A stretch of 64,000 bases of DNA from Kordia zhangzhouensis (GTDB taxonomy: Bacteria; Bacteroidota; Bacteroidia; Flavobacteriales; Flavobacteriaceae): positions 186,001 through 250,000 of the forward strand of contig NZ_LBMH01000005.1 in NCBI RefSeq assembly GCF_001005305.1, written 5' to 3'. Each line of letters starts with the position of its first letter. Position 1 is the first letter of the stretch. Of the stretch, positions 1 through 7,846 are shown piece by piece. A program made the translations under genes and the position numbers. The notes below the pieces were generated by a model. The model was not told where the DNA came from. It saw only the letters and a list, made by a program, of their open reading frames with translations, and ran no database searches.

Positions 1-48
1 CACTCCTACGATTAAAAAAGCGATGAACGCAAAAATTGTCTTTTTCAT
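1..48 (-). CDS. Secreted protein, N-terminal fragment (cut by window edge)
   Basis: Only the first 16 codons are inside the window. They read ATG, then two lysines, then a hydrophobic run (MKKTIFAFIAFLIVGV), which is the start of a signal peptide or membrane anchor. The gene continues to the left. Nothing can be said about its function. The roughly 67 bases between it and the YihY gene hold no recognisable gene. Confidence 0.6.
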   Translation of the reverse strand, partial: MKKTIFAFIAFLIVGV

Positions 49-115
49 TTTAATTGGGTTTATTTATAATTTTACGCTTGTAAGATACTACTTTTTATTA
101 TGCTAACATAATATT

Positions 116-1060
116 TTAAGCGGTCTCTCTTTTGATTTTTAACATATCGATTGAAGCATTTAATTCAAATCCTAAAAGTAATATATTAGCATTCAGCCAT
201 ATATACAACATCAAAATCAGCAACGCTCCAATAGAGCCATACAACTCATTGTATTGAGAAAAGTTTGCTATATATATCCCGAACAAGTAGGAAGTCAACA
301 AAACTAAAATAGTAGTTAGCAATGCTCCGGGAGAAAAAAATCGAGCTCTTCTTCCTTGATGCGTCCCGAAATAATATAAAATAGCAGTTCCTACATATAC
401 CATTATTACTAAAAATAGAAATTTTGCTATTTCAATTCCAGTTTCTCCTGCAGTGGTATCTACTACTGAATTTCTCCTGCCAAAACTACTGATATACGGC
501 ATATAAATTTCAACATATCCTAATACTGCTATTGTAGAAATCAACAACAATGCCAAAAGTAATCCAACACTTAAAGCATATAAATATTGTTTAAAAAAGT
601 TTCGCTTTTTGAGTATATAATACGAGTTTTCAAAACCAGCAAAGATAGCACTCACACCATTCGCCATTAAAAAAATAGATAGTAAAAAAGTAGAGGAAAG
701 CAATCCGCTTCGTTTATTTTTAACAATATCTACAATAATTTCATTTAGATAGTTTCCAGATTCAGAAGGAAGAAATGAAGTAATGGTTCCTATAAAATTT
801 GCTTGAAAGTCTTGAATTGGTATGAATGGTAATAAATTTAAGAAAAAAAGTAACGAAGGAAATATCGCCATAAAAAAGCTAAATGCTACTGCGCCTGCAC
901 GAGAAGTTACTGCTCCATTTACAATACCTACAATATACATTTCTAACAAGTCGTAAAGCGATAGTCCTTCCAACCCAGGAAGTTTAATTTTCTTGAGAAA
1001 TCTAACTATTATATTTAATAGCGGAATTTTAGCTAGCTTTTCTTCAATTTCTTTTGACAT
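116..1060 (-). CDS. YihY/virulence factor BrkB family membrane protein
   Basis: A 314-residue inner-membrane protein of the YihY/BrkB (UPF0761) family. Several hydrophobic helices follow a short basic N-terminus, and the family-typical stretch AGAVAFSFFMAIFPSLLF is at about residues 55-72. The role of the family is poorly defined; older annotation as ribonuclease BN is known to be wrong. The open frame extends further upstream, but the start at 1060 is chosen because its ATG shares one base with the nadC stop (TAATG), so the two genes are probably translationally coupled with nadC first. Confidence 0.85.
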   Translation of the reverse strand: MSKEIEEKLAKIPLLNIIVRFLKKIKLPGLEGLSLYDLLEMYIVGIVNGAVTSRAGAVAFSFFMAIFPSLLFFLNLLPFIPIQDFQANFIGTITSFLPSESGNYLNEIIVDIVKNKRSGLLSSTFLLSIFLMANGVSAIFAGFENSYYILKKRNFFKQYLYALSVGLLLALLLISTIAVLGYVEIYMPYISSFGRRNSVVDTTAGETGIEIAKFLFLVIMVYVGTAILYYFGTHQGRRARFFSPGALLTTILVLLTSYLFGIYIANFSQYNELYGSIGALLILMLYIWLNANILLLGFELNASIDMLKIKRETA

Positions 1061-1920
1061 TAATCCACTGCTTTTAGACTCAAATCTAAATTGTATACTG
1101 AATGCGTCAATGCTCCAGAAGAAATATAGTTGACACCACATAGAGCATACTCTCGAATTGTATTTTCATTAATTCCTCCTGAAGATTCTGTCAAGCACTT
1201 ATCTCCAATCATTTTTACCGCTTTTCTAGTATCTTCATAATTAAAGTTATCGATTAGAATTCGATATACGCCTTCATTTTGTAAGATTTCCTTGATTTCT
1301 TCTAGGTCACGCGCTTCTACTATGATTTTAAGATCCAAGTTTTGCTCTTTTAAATAGTTCTTGGTTTGTGTAATCGCAGGTGTAATTCCTCCACAAAAGT
1401 CTATATGATTATCTTTTAACATAATCATATCGTATAATGCAAAGCGATGATTTACTCCACCTCCTATTTTGACCGCCCATTTTTCAAGAGCACGAATTCC
1501 AGGAGTTGTTTTACGAGTATCTAGTATTTTTGTTCCTGTACCTTCTAATAGTTGTACAAATTTATTTGTTTTGGTAGCAATCGCACTCATACGTTGCATT
1601 GCATTTAATACCAAACGTTCAGCTTTTAGAATGGATTGCGACCTTCCAGTTACATAAAAAACAATATCTCCATATTGAACTTTACTTCCATCTTCAATTA
1701 ATGTTTCTACTTTCATTTCTGCATCTACATAAGCAAACACCATTTTAGCAAACTCAACACCCGCAATGATTCCTTCATCTTTTACCAACAACTTTGCTTT
1801 TCCAATTGCATCAGCAGGTATACAAGCTAAAGAGCTATGGTCGCCATCACCAACATCTTCTCGGATAGCATTTGAAATGATAAGTTCTAATTCTTTTTGA
1901 AATTGTGTTTCTGAAATCAT
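1060..1920 (-). CDS. nadC: Nicotinate-nucleotide diphosphorylase (carboxylating)
   Basis: Quinolinate phosphoribosyltransferase. It converts quinolinate and PRPP to nicotinate mononucleotide, CO2 and PPi in de novo NAD synthesis in the cytoplasm. At 286 residues it has the normal family length. Visible family motifs are LDTRKTTPG near the middle, GGGVNHRFALYDMIMLKDNH for the phosphoribosyl/quinolinate site, and IVEARDLEE and ILIDNF in the barrel. The frame is open for 23 more codons upstream, but the start MISETQFQKELELI gives the usual N-terminus. It precedes and overlaps the YihY gene by one base. No nadA or nadB is in the window. Confidence 0.95.
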   Translation of the reverse strand: MISETQFQKELELIISNAIREDVGDGDHSSLACIPADAIGKAKLLVKDEGIIAGVEFAKMVFAYVDAEMKVETLIEDGSKVQYGDIVFYVTGRSQSILKAERLVLNAMQRMSAIATKTNKFVQLLEGTGTKILDTRKTTPGIRALEKWAVKIGGGVNHRFALYDMIMLKDNHIDFCGGITPAITQTKNYLKEQNLDLKIIVEARDLEEIKEILQNEGVYRILIDNFNYEDTRKAVKMIGDKCLTESSGGINENTIREYALCGVNYISSGALTHSVYNLDLSLKAVD

Positions 1921-2004
1921 TGTTTTAAGAATAAAAGTATTTATTTCAAAATTGCAAAGTTTATGTTGCATATCAAAATAGAAACTCAATAATTATTCTT
2001 AAAT

Positions 2005-2040
2005 AAAAAAGCATCACTCTCGAAAGAATAATGCTTTTTC
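2005..2040 (-). terminator. Rho-independent terminator after the RiPP precursor
   Basis: AAAAAAGCAT pairs with ATGCTTTTT across a short interior region. Read on the minus strand, a run of T follows the stem. It lies 20 bases past the stop of the 69-residue precursor gene, so that gene is probably a monocistronic transcript. Confidence 0.75.
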
Positions 2041-2059
2041 ATATCAAATTATGACTTTT

Positions 2060-2269
2060 TTAACAGTGAAAGCTATCATCTGATGAGCACCAACATTCTG
2101 ATGCAATATCTCTTGATTGTGTCCAGCAAACTGTTTCTATCGTAATTGGTGCTGGTTCATAAGGCACACAATTATAACTTCCTGGAGGTCTACCTCCATT
2201 TAGCTTTGATAAGTTCCCAATTGTGTTTTTTGATAATTTTAATTTTCCTAATTGCTTCTTTTTTTTCAT
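2060..2269 (-). CDS. Double-glycine leader RiPP precursor (class I lanthipeptide-like)
   Basis: A 69-residue peptide with a lysine-rich leader (KKKKQLGKLKLSKNTIGNL) ending in LNGG, followed by a core with five cysteines and many Ser/Thr residues (NCVPY, VCW, ECWC, final HC). The K-x-L-x-L-x-K-x-x-I-x-N-L...GG layout is typical of Bacteroidota small RiPP/'class I lanthipeptide' precursors, which are cleaved after GG by a C39 peptidase-type exporter. No modification enzyme or transporter is nearby, so it is an orphan precursor. The product and its modifications are inferred, not shown. A decayed sibling lies just upstream. Confidence 0.7.
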   Translation of the reverse strand: MKKKKQLGKLKLSKNTIGNLSKLNGGRPPGSYNCVPYEPAPITIETVCWTQSRDIASECWCSSDDSFHC

Positions 2270-2376
2270 GATTGTATAATTTATTATGGTTCGTAAAATA
2301 TGTGTTTTTAAACTGACTTACCTCTAATGTGGTTAATCAATAACCTGCTTAAGTTATTGAAATAGATACCTATCTA

Positions 2377-2563
2377 CTACAAATACAGGAAAAATCGTAA
2401 GATTCTTTGACAAGCTGTATGAGGAACTGAACGTGGCGGACATCCAATAGAATCTAGCAATGGTTCTGCTGGTTGACAAGCTCCTTCCTTGTATGGCAGA
2501 AACTTTAAAATTCTATACTCTCTTTTTACTCAACGATAGTTTTCTTACATTTCTTTTTTTCAT
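2377..2563 (-). pseudogene. Decayed RiPP precursor (in-frame stop plus 1-base insertion)
   Basis: From ATG at 2563 the frame reads MKKRNVRKLSLSKKRV, then TAG (2513-2515), then NFKVSAIQG. This is the same leader pattern as the intact neighbour. Skipping one A at the expected GG site restores GG followed by ACQPAEPLLDSIGCPP and a three-cysteine core that runs to TAG at 2377. Two separate lesions, a nonsense codon in the leader and one extra base at the cleavage motif, block translation of leader plus core. It sits about 107 bases upstream of the intact precursor in the same direction, suggesting tandem duplication followed by decay. The remaining bases of the 2270-2680 gap show no other gene. 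Confidence 0.65.
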
Positions 2564-2668
2564 TTTATAAAGATTTTAAGTTATTAATTGAATCTTAAAT
2601 TAGTAACCTTTTTGCTCAACTTCAAACAATAATGGTGGCGCTTTATAAAATATCAGCTCAAAATAAGT

Positions 2669-2676
2669 TACTTTTA
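2669..2676 (+). promoter_or_regulatory. Possible -7 box (TACTTTTA) before rlmH
   Basis: The octamer resembles the Bacteroidota TAnnTTTG -7 element but ends only four bases before the rlmH ATG. If used, the transcript would be almost leaderless. No clear -33 TTG was found. Confidence 0.25.
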
Positions 2677-2680
2677 TCGC

Positions 2681-3154
2681 ATGAATATAAAATTGCTTGC
2701 CATAGGAAGAACAGACGACAAACAACTGCTACAGTTAATAGAGATGTATGCTAAACGCTTGTCTCACTATGTCAAATTTGATTTAGAAATTATTCCTGAT
2801 ATTAAAAACACAAAGAATCTCAATGAAGCGCAACAAAAAGAGAGAGAAGGTGATTTGATTCTAAAAAAAATAACTCCTACTGATGTGTTAATTTTACTGG
2901 ATGAAAATGGAAAACAATTTTCTTCTGTAGATTTTTCAAATTATTTGCAAAAAAAAATGAATGCAGGAATTAAAACGTTGGTATTTATTATTGGCGGACC
3001 TTATGGTTTTTCCCCACAAGTATATGCTAAAGCACAAGGAAAAGTATCATTGTCAAAAATGACCTTTTCACACCAAATGGTTCGTCTGTTTGTAGTTGAA
3101 CAAATTTATAGAGCCTTTACTATTTTAAGAAATGAGCCTTATCATCATCAATAA
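2681..3154 (+). CDS. rlmH: 23S rRNA (pseudouridine1915-N3)-methyltransferase RlmH
   Basis: A SPOUT-fold SAM-dependent methyltransferase that methylates pseudouridine 1915 in helix 69 of 23S rRNA on assembled ribosomes. At 157 residues it matches the family length. The C-terminal knot motifs are present: FIIGGPYGFS (SAM-binding loop), LSLSKMTFSHQM-like KVSLSKMTFSHQMVR, and the terminal EQIYRAFTILRNEPYHH(Q). It is the first of three closely spaced plus-strand genes; rdgB starts 15 bases after its stop. Confidence 0.97.
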   Translation: MNIKLLAIGRTDDKQLLQLIEMYAKRLSHYVKFDLEIIPDIKNTKNLNEAQQKEREGDLILKKITPTDVLILLDENGKQFSSVDFSNYLQKKMNAGIKTLVFIIGGPYGFSPQVYAKAQGKVSLSKMTFSHQMVRLFVVEQIYRAFTILRNEPYHHQ

Positions 3155-3169
3155 AAAAGCACCCTGATT

Positions 3170-3748
3170 ATGAAACTCGTATTTGCCACTAACAATCAAA
3201 ATAAGGTTAAAGAAGTTCAATCGCTTTTACCAAGCCATATTACTATTTTAAGTCTCAAAGACATAGGCTGCGATGAAGATGTCCCTGAAACACAACCTAC
3301 CATTGAAGGAAACGCCATTCAAAAAGCTCAATATATAAAAAAGCATTATGGGTACGATTGTTTTGCCGATGACACCGGATTAGAAGTAAAATCATTGAAT
3401 GGAGAACCTGGAGTTTTTTCTGCTCGTTATGCCGGCACGCAACGAAATGCTGATGACAACATGAATAAGTTACTCCACAATTTAAAAGATAAAAAAGATC
3501 GTTCTGCACATTTTAAAACAGTCATCGCTTTGATTTTAAATGGCAAACAACACACATTTACAGGAATTTGTGAAGGAACTATCATCAAAGAAAAACGTGG
3601 TGAACAAGGATTTGGCTACGATCCTATTTTTGTAGCAGAAGGTTTTACAGAAACCTTTGCTGAAATCTCCCTTGAAGAAAAAAATCGTGTCAGCCATCGT
3701 GGAAAAGCGGTACAAAAATTGATACACTTTTTGAGTACCAAAAACTAA
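3170..3748 (+). CDS. rdgB: Non-canonical purine NTP pyrophosphatase (XTP/dITP diphosphatase)
   Basis: A Ham1/RdgB-family enzyme that hydrolyses dITP, XTP and related damaged purine triphosphates to monophosphates, keeping them out of nucleic acids. Motifs: FATNNQNKVKEV at the N-terminus (triphosphate binding), DDTGLEVKSLNGEPGVFSARYAG in the middle, GYDPIF near residue 147, and SHRGKAVQKL near the end. At 192 residues it is full length. It is probably co-transcribed with rlmH and the lipoprotein gene that follows after six bases. Confidence 0.96.
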   Translation: MKLVFATNNQNKVKEVQSLLPSHITILSLKDIGCDEDVPETQPTIEGNAIQKAQYIKKHYGYDCFADDTGLEVKSLNGEPGVFSARYAGTQRNADDNMNKLLHNLKDKKDRSAHFKTVIALILNGKQHTFTGICEGTIIKEKRGEQGFGYDPIFVAEGFTETFAEISLEEKNRVSHRGKAVQKLIHFLSTKN

Positions 3749-3754
3749 TCAATC

Positions 3755-4759
3755 TTGAAAATATACCAACTTTCATTCGTTTTTCTTGTATTACTAACTG
3801 CTTCCTGCACCAAAACAGTCACTGAAACTGTTACAAAAACTGTTGTTGAAAAAGAAATTGTCTATCTTCAAAAGAAAAATGATACACTCTTAAAAGTAAA
3901 TCTACCCACAAACGATAGAGATTTTTATCAATTCAGAATTTTAAAAAATGATACTATTTTTTATGCAGGTAAAGACACTATTAGCCGAAAACCATCTTTT
4001 GATAAACTTGATAGCATTTACAACATAAAAGCGACTTTCGAAAATATAAAAGTAAGCATTGGAGGATATTACGAATACATTCAAAAGGCAGCTATTCATA
4101 ACGTGACCAAAACGAACGACGCAGGATTAAAATTTGACTATATAGTTAAAAAACTCACACAAGTGTATCGAGATTCTGTAGCATCCGGAATAGCAAGAAC
4201 AAAACATCATTTACAATTTTTTCGTCCAACAAATACTTCCAAACCTGCGTACGAACTTAACTTTTACACTGATGCTCTTCAGGTTTATGAAGACGAAAGC
4301 CTACTGTTGACAACTATTTTTGGCTGCTGTACAAGCTTACCTGAATATGAATTGTTTGACTTAAGAGGAAATTTTATTTTCAAATCGAATAATTTAATTA
4401 AACGAATTAAAACTGAATATGGTTCGTTTTTAATTAGCCTACTAAAAAATCAAGTATTTGATGCTATGACTATTGTTATTCAAGATAAACATAAAGAAAA
4501 ACAATATGTAAGCCTTTCACATGAAATCCATAATTATTACTTTGGGCAAAATTTTCAGTTAAAAATTAAAAATAATAAAAAAACTGAAAAAGGAGATTAT
4601 GACAAACCCTTGGAAAGCTATCATCTTAAATCCTTAGACGATATTGAAATCTGGATTCCATTTGGCAACAAAGACACCTTAAAAATTCCTTTCAAAAATG
4701 AAAAAGCGTTTGGTATAGATTATCCACAAATCAAAGTGATGTTAAATGGCAAAAAATAA
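3755..4759 (+). CDS. Lipoprotein of unknown function
   Basis: A 334-residue protein with a lipoprotein signal (KIYQLSFVFLVLLTASC, Cys at about residue 18), so it is probably anchored in a membrane facing the periplasm. A short TVTETVTKTVVEKEI linker follows and looks like a small coiled segment. I do not recognise the rest. The start is TTG at 3755; no ATG or GTG lies between the rdgB stop and the signal sequence. It is probably the last gene of the rlmH-rdgB operon. Confidence 0.7.
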   Translation: MKIYQLSFVFLVLLTASCTKTVTETVTKTVVEKEIVYLQKKNDTLLKVNLPTNDRDFYQFRILKNDTIFYAGKDTISRKPSFDKLDSIYNIKATFENIKVSIGGYYEYIQKAAIHNVTKTNDAGLKFDYIVKKLTQVYRDSVASGIARTKHHLQFFRPTNTSKPAYELNFYTDALQVYEDESLLLTTIFGCCTSLPEYELFDLRGNFIFKSNNLIKRIKTEYGSFLISLLKNQVFDAMTIVIQDKHKEKQYVSLSHEIHNYYFGQNFQLKIKNNKKTEKGDYDKPLESYHLKSLDDIEIWIPFGNKDTLKIPFKNEKAFGIDYPQIKVMLNGKK

Positions 4760-4843
4760 CCATCTGATTTTCAATATCATAAAATTCTATCAACTGCAAA
4801 ATAATCTATTTTAGATAATCTACTGAAATTCAAAATAAAACAC

Positions 4844-4851
4844 TACCTTTG
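4844..4851 (+). promoter_or_regulatory. -7 box TAccTTTG before the helicase leader
   Basis: A perfect match to the Bacteroidota TAnnTTTG -7 element, 125 bases before the helicase ATG. It implies a leader of about 115-120 nt. No clear -33 TTG was seen. Confidence 0.5.
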
Positions 4852-4860
4852 CCGCTTGAA

Positions 4861-4953
4861 ATCTCAGAGCGAGATGAAGTTATGCAGCGTCAAGGTATTT
4901 TAGTAAGGTCGTAACGCTCCAATGTAACTTCAAAAGACAGCATAAAAAAGCTG
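4861..4953 (+). promoter_or_regulatory. Structured 5' leader of the DEAD-box helicase
   Basis: Several complementary segments lie between the -7 box and the gene. ATCTC/GAGAT forms a hairpin at 4861-4875. GAAGTTA (4876-4882) pairs with TAACTTC (4925-4931), enclosing AGCGT (4886-4890) pairing with ACGCT (4914-4918). CAGC/GCTG forms a small hairpin near 4938-4953. There is no ORF. DEAD-box helicase genes in other bacteria often have long regulated cold-shock leaders, so this may be a temperature or auto-regulatory element; that is inference. Confidence 0.4.
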
Positions 4954-4976
4954 CACGAACCTTTTAAAATTACAGT

Positions 4977-6767
4977 ATGACAAAATTTGAAGAATTAGGT
5001 CTTCAAGATTCGCTATTGCGCGCAATTCAAGACATGGGCTTTGAAACGCCGAGCGAAGTACAAGAAAAAGCAATCCCAATTTTATTAAGCGAAGAAACTG
5101 ATATTGTGGCACTTGCCCAAACAGGAACTGGTAAAACAGCTGCTTTTGGCTTTCCATTGATTCAAAAAATAAACGCAGACAGTCGAACCACACAAGGATT
5201 GATTTTATCTCCTACACGAGAACTATGTTTGCAGATTGCCAACGAATTAAAAAACTACGCTAAATATGAAAACATTAACGTAGTAGCAATTTATGGAGGT
5301 GCGAGTATTACAGATCAAGCTAAGCAGGTAAAAAAAGGAGCTCAAATTGTTGTAGCTACGCCAGGTCGTATGCAAGATATGATCAATCGTCAAATGGTAG
5401 ATATTTCGAAAATTGAATACTGCGTACTTGATGAAGCTGATGAGATGTTAAACATGGGATTTTATGAAGACATCACGTCTATTCTATCACATACACCTAA
5501 CGATAAAAGTACATGGCTTTTCTCTGCAACCATGCCAAAAGAAGTGGCAACTATTGCAAAAGAATTCATGTACAATCCAAAAGAAATTACTGTTGGATCT
5601 CGAAATTCTGGTTCTGATAGCGTGCAACATGAGTATTATGCCGTAAGTGGTAGAGATCGTTACTTAGCTTTAAAACGATTGGCAGATGCTAACCCTGATA
5701 TTTTTTCTGTTGTTTTTTGTAGAACCAAAAGAGACACACAAAGTGTTGCTGAAAAATTAATTGAAGATGGATACAATGCAGCTGCCTTACATGGAGATTT
5801 AAGTCAAAATCAGCGAGATCTTGTGATGAAATCTTTCCGTACTCGTCAAATACAAATGTTAGTTGCCACCGATGTCGCAGCACGTGGTATTGATGTTGAT
5901 GATGTAACACATGTTATTAATTATCAACTTCCGGACGAAATTGAAACCTATACTCACCGAAGTGGTCGTACAGGAAGAGCTGGAAAAACAGGTGTTTCTA
6001 TGGTAATTATTACCAAAAGTGAAATGCGCAAAATCAAATCGATTGAGCGAAAAATACAAAAGAAATTCGAACAAAAATCCATCCCTACTGGTATGGAAAT
6101 ATGTGAAATTCAGTTGTTTCACCTCGCAAATAAAATTCACAATACCGAATCCAATAATCAAGTCGAAGATTACCTTCCTAAAATCATGGAAATTTTTGAA
6201 GATACATCTAAAGAAGAATTGATTAAACGTATGGTTTCTGTAGAATTCAACCGATTCTATAATTATTACAAAAATAAACGTGACTTAAATCAGCCAAAAG
6301 ATTCTAGCGAAGAACAATCATCACGAAGAGGAAGTAATGAACACAGTACGCGTTACTTTATTAATGTAGGTTCAAAAGATGGTTATGATTGGATGCGTTT
6401 GAAAGATTTCTTGAAAGAAACTCTAAGCTTAGGTCGTGATGATGTGTACAAAGTAGATGTAAAGGAAAGTTTTTCTTTCTTTAATACTGATACCGATAAA
6501 AAATCATTGGTATTAGCTCATTTTACTGACTTTAAAGTAGATGGACGCTTTGTCAATGTGGAAGAATCTACCAATACTGGCGGTAGCGGTGGCGGAAAAC
6601 GTCGTAAAGATGGAGGACGCAAACGTCGCACCAAAGATCGAGACACTAATAATGATAATAGCAGACGTAGAAACCGTAGAAGTGAACCTGCAGAAGCTTC
6701 TAACGGACGAAAAAAACGCAGAAGCGAAGGCGGCGAACGATTTAGAGGTCGTTCTCGAAGAAAGTAA
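4977..6767 (+). CDS. DEAD-box ATP-dependent RNA helicase (DeaD/CsdA type)
   Basis: A 596-residue helicase that probably remodels structured RNA in ribosome assembly, cold adaptation or mRNA decay. Motifs in order: FEELGL...GFETPSEVQ (Q motif), AQTGTGKTAA (I), SPTREL (Ia), TPGR (Ib), DEADEM (II), SATMP (III), ARGIDVDDV (V), HRSGRTGRAG (VI). After the core, a DbpA-type RNA-binding domain is likely around residues 455-530 (INVGSKDGYDW... and GRFVNVE). The last about 60 residues are a disordered Gly/Arg/Lys-rich tail, typical of flavobacterial homologues. It has its own promoter, structured leader and downstream terminator. Confidence 0.95.
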   Translation: MTKFEELGLQDSLLRAIQDMGFETPSEVQEKAIPILLSEETDIVALAQTGTGKTAAFGFPLIQKINADSRTTQGLILSPTRELCLQIANELKNYAKYENINVVAIYGGASITDQAKQVKKGAQIVVATPGRMQDMINRQMVDISKIEYCVLDEADEMLNMGFYEDITSILSHTPNDKSTWLFSATMPKEVATIAKEFMYNPKEITVGSRNSGSDSVQHEYYAVSGRDRYLALKRLADANPDIFSVVFCRTKRDTQSVAEKLIEDGYNAAALHGDLSQNQRDLVMKSFRTRQIQMLVATDVAARGIDVDDVTHVINYQLPDEIETYTHRSGRTGRAGKTGVSMVIITKSEMRKIKSIERKIQKKFEQKSIPTGMEICEIQLFHLANKIHNTESNNQVEDYLPKIMEIFEDTSKEELIKRMVSVEFNRFYNYYKNKRDLNQPKDSSEEQSSRRGSNEHSTRYFINVGSKDGYDWMRLKDFLKETLSLGRDDVYKVDVKESFSFFNTDTDKKSLVLAHFTDFKVDGRFVNVEESTNTGGSGGGKRRKDGGRKRRTKDRDTNNDNSRRRNRRSEPAEASNGRKKRRSEGGERFRGRSRRK

Positions 6768-6791
6768 ACTCAAAATTTGTTAATATTTAGT

Positions 6792-6817
6792 AAAAAGTGT
6801 GCTTTGGCACACTTTTT
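6792..6817 (+). terminator. Rho-independent terminator after the helicase
   Basis: A perfect 11-bp stem (AAAAAGTGTGC / GCACACTTTTT) with a TTTG loop, 25 bases after the helicase stop and ending in a T run. Confidence 0.9.
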
Positions 6818-6831
6818 CTCGTTTTGTTTAG

Positions 6832-6839
6832 TACTTTTA
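6832..6839 (+). promoter_or_regulatory. Putative -7 box TACTTTTA
   Basis: It lies in TTTAGTACTTTTA, 45 bases before the next ATG. Nearly the same string precedes genes at 9706, 22107 and 31778, which supports a promoter role. Confidence 0.4.
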
Positions 6840-6883
6840 TAGTCCAATTAGTCGAAAAGACTCTATTTCAAACAATTGCATGC

Positions 6884-7660
6884 ATGAAAAAGGTGTATAC
6901 TTTTTTACTTCTATTTTTAACTATTACTACAATTTCTGCCCAAACTGAAGAAAAATTGTACGCAAGGGTGATTAATGACGCTGATGAAAAGCCAATGGCT
7001 AGTGTACACGTAGTGAATCTTACAACTATCAAAGGAGTAATAACCAATGAAAAAGGTGAATTTGAAATTACCGCAAAACCTGACGATGTATTATTCTTTT
7101 CATTTCTTGGTTTTAAATCAATCAAAGTGCGTGTTACCAATGACATGTTGAAATATAAAAACTCTTCCACAATTCGATTAACGGAATTAGCATATGCTTT
7201 GGAAAAAGTAATATTGACACCCTATCAACTTACAGGATATTTAGAAATTGATGCTAAAAACGTACCTATTCGTCCAAATTATCGTTACCGAATTGCTGGA
7301 CTTTCTACGGGTTATGAAGCAGGAGAAAAAGCTCCTGGAGCAATCTCAACAGTATTAGGCGCTATTTTTAATCCCGCAGATTTTTTACAAAAACTTTTTG
7401 GTAAAAAACCACAACAAATGCGCAAATTGCGCCAAATGAAAGAAGACGATAAGATTAGAGAATTATTAGCTTCTAAATTTGACCGACAAATGCTTCGCGA
7501 ACTCTTACAAGTAGAACGTGTTGATATTGATGAAATTCTTTCACTCTGTAACTATTCAAAAACATTTATTACCGAAGCTAATGATTTGCAAATTCTAGAC
7601 GCAATCAATGATTGTTATGAAGAATATCGCGTTCTAAGTCGTCAAAATAAAGATAAATAG
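6884..7660 (+). CDS. Carboxypeptidase regulatory-like domain protein, secreted
   Basis: A 258-residue exported protein. A signal peptide (KKVYTFLLLFLTITTISAQ) precedes a CarboxypepD_reg-like beta-sandwich at about residues 25-105 with the hallmark GVITNEKGEFEITAKPDDVLFFSFLG. The rest is alpha-helical and charged, with no enzyme motif I recognise. Stand-alone proteins of this type are common in Flavobacteriaceae and probably sit in the periplasm or outer membrane. The frame is open further upstream, but ATG at 6884 is chosen because it directly precedes the signal peptide and follows the helicase terminator. Confidence 0.75.
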   Translation: MKKVYTFLLLFLTITTISAQTEEKLYARVINDADEKPMASVHVVNLTTIKGVITNEKGEFEITAKPDDVLFFSFLGFKSIKVRVTNDMLKYKNSSTIRLTELAYALEKVILTPYQLTGYLEIDAKNVPIRPNYRYRIAGLSTGYEAGEKAPGAISTVLGAIFNPADFLQKLFGKKPQQMRKLRQMKEDDKIRELLASKFDRQMLRELLQVERVDIDEILSLCNYSKTFITEANDLQILDAINDCYEEYRVLSRQNKDK

Positions 7661-7846
7661 TTTTTAGCTTGCATTTTGCTACTTAAAAACACTCTTTTTT
7701 TTTGTAAAATACCACTTCATTTTACACATATACACATACGCAATCGTTATCGTTATTATTTTTTATAAGGATTCTGTGTTTGACAATATGAAAAGAACTT
7801 TGTATCTACTATATTGCAAAGAATCAACCATAACAAACACGAACAC

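Noticed and set aside
5859-6161. Long antisense frames inside the helicase and carB genes
   Set aside because: They lie wholly opposite strongly conserved coding sequence and their translations show no family motif.
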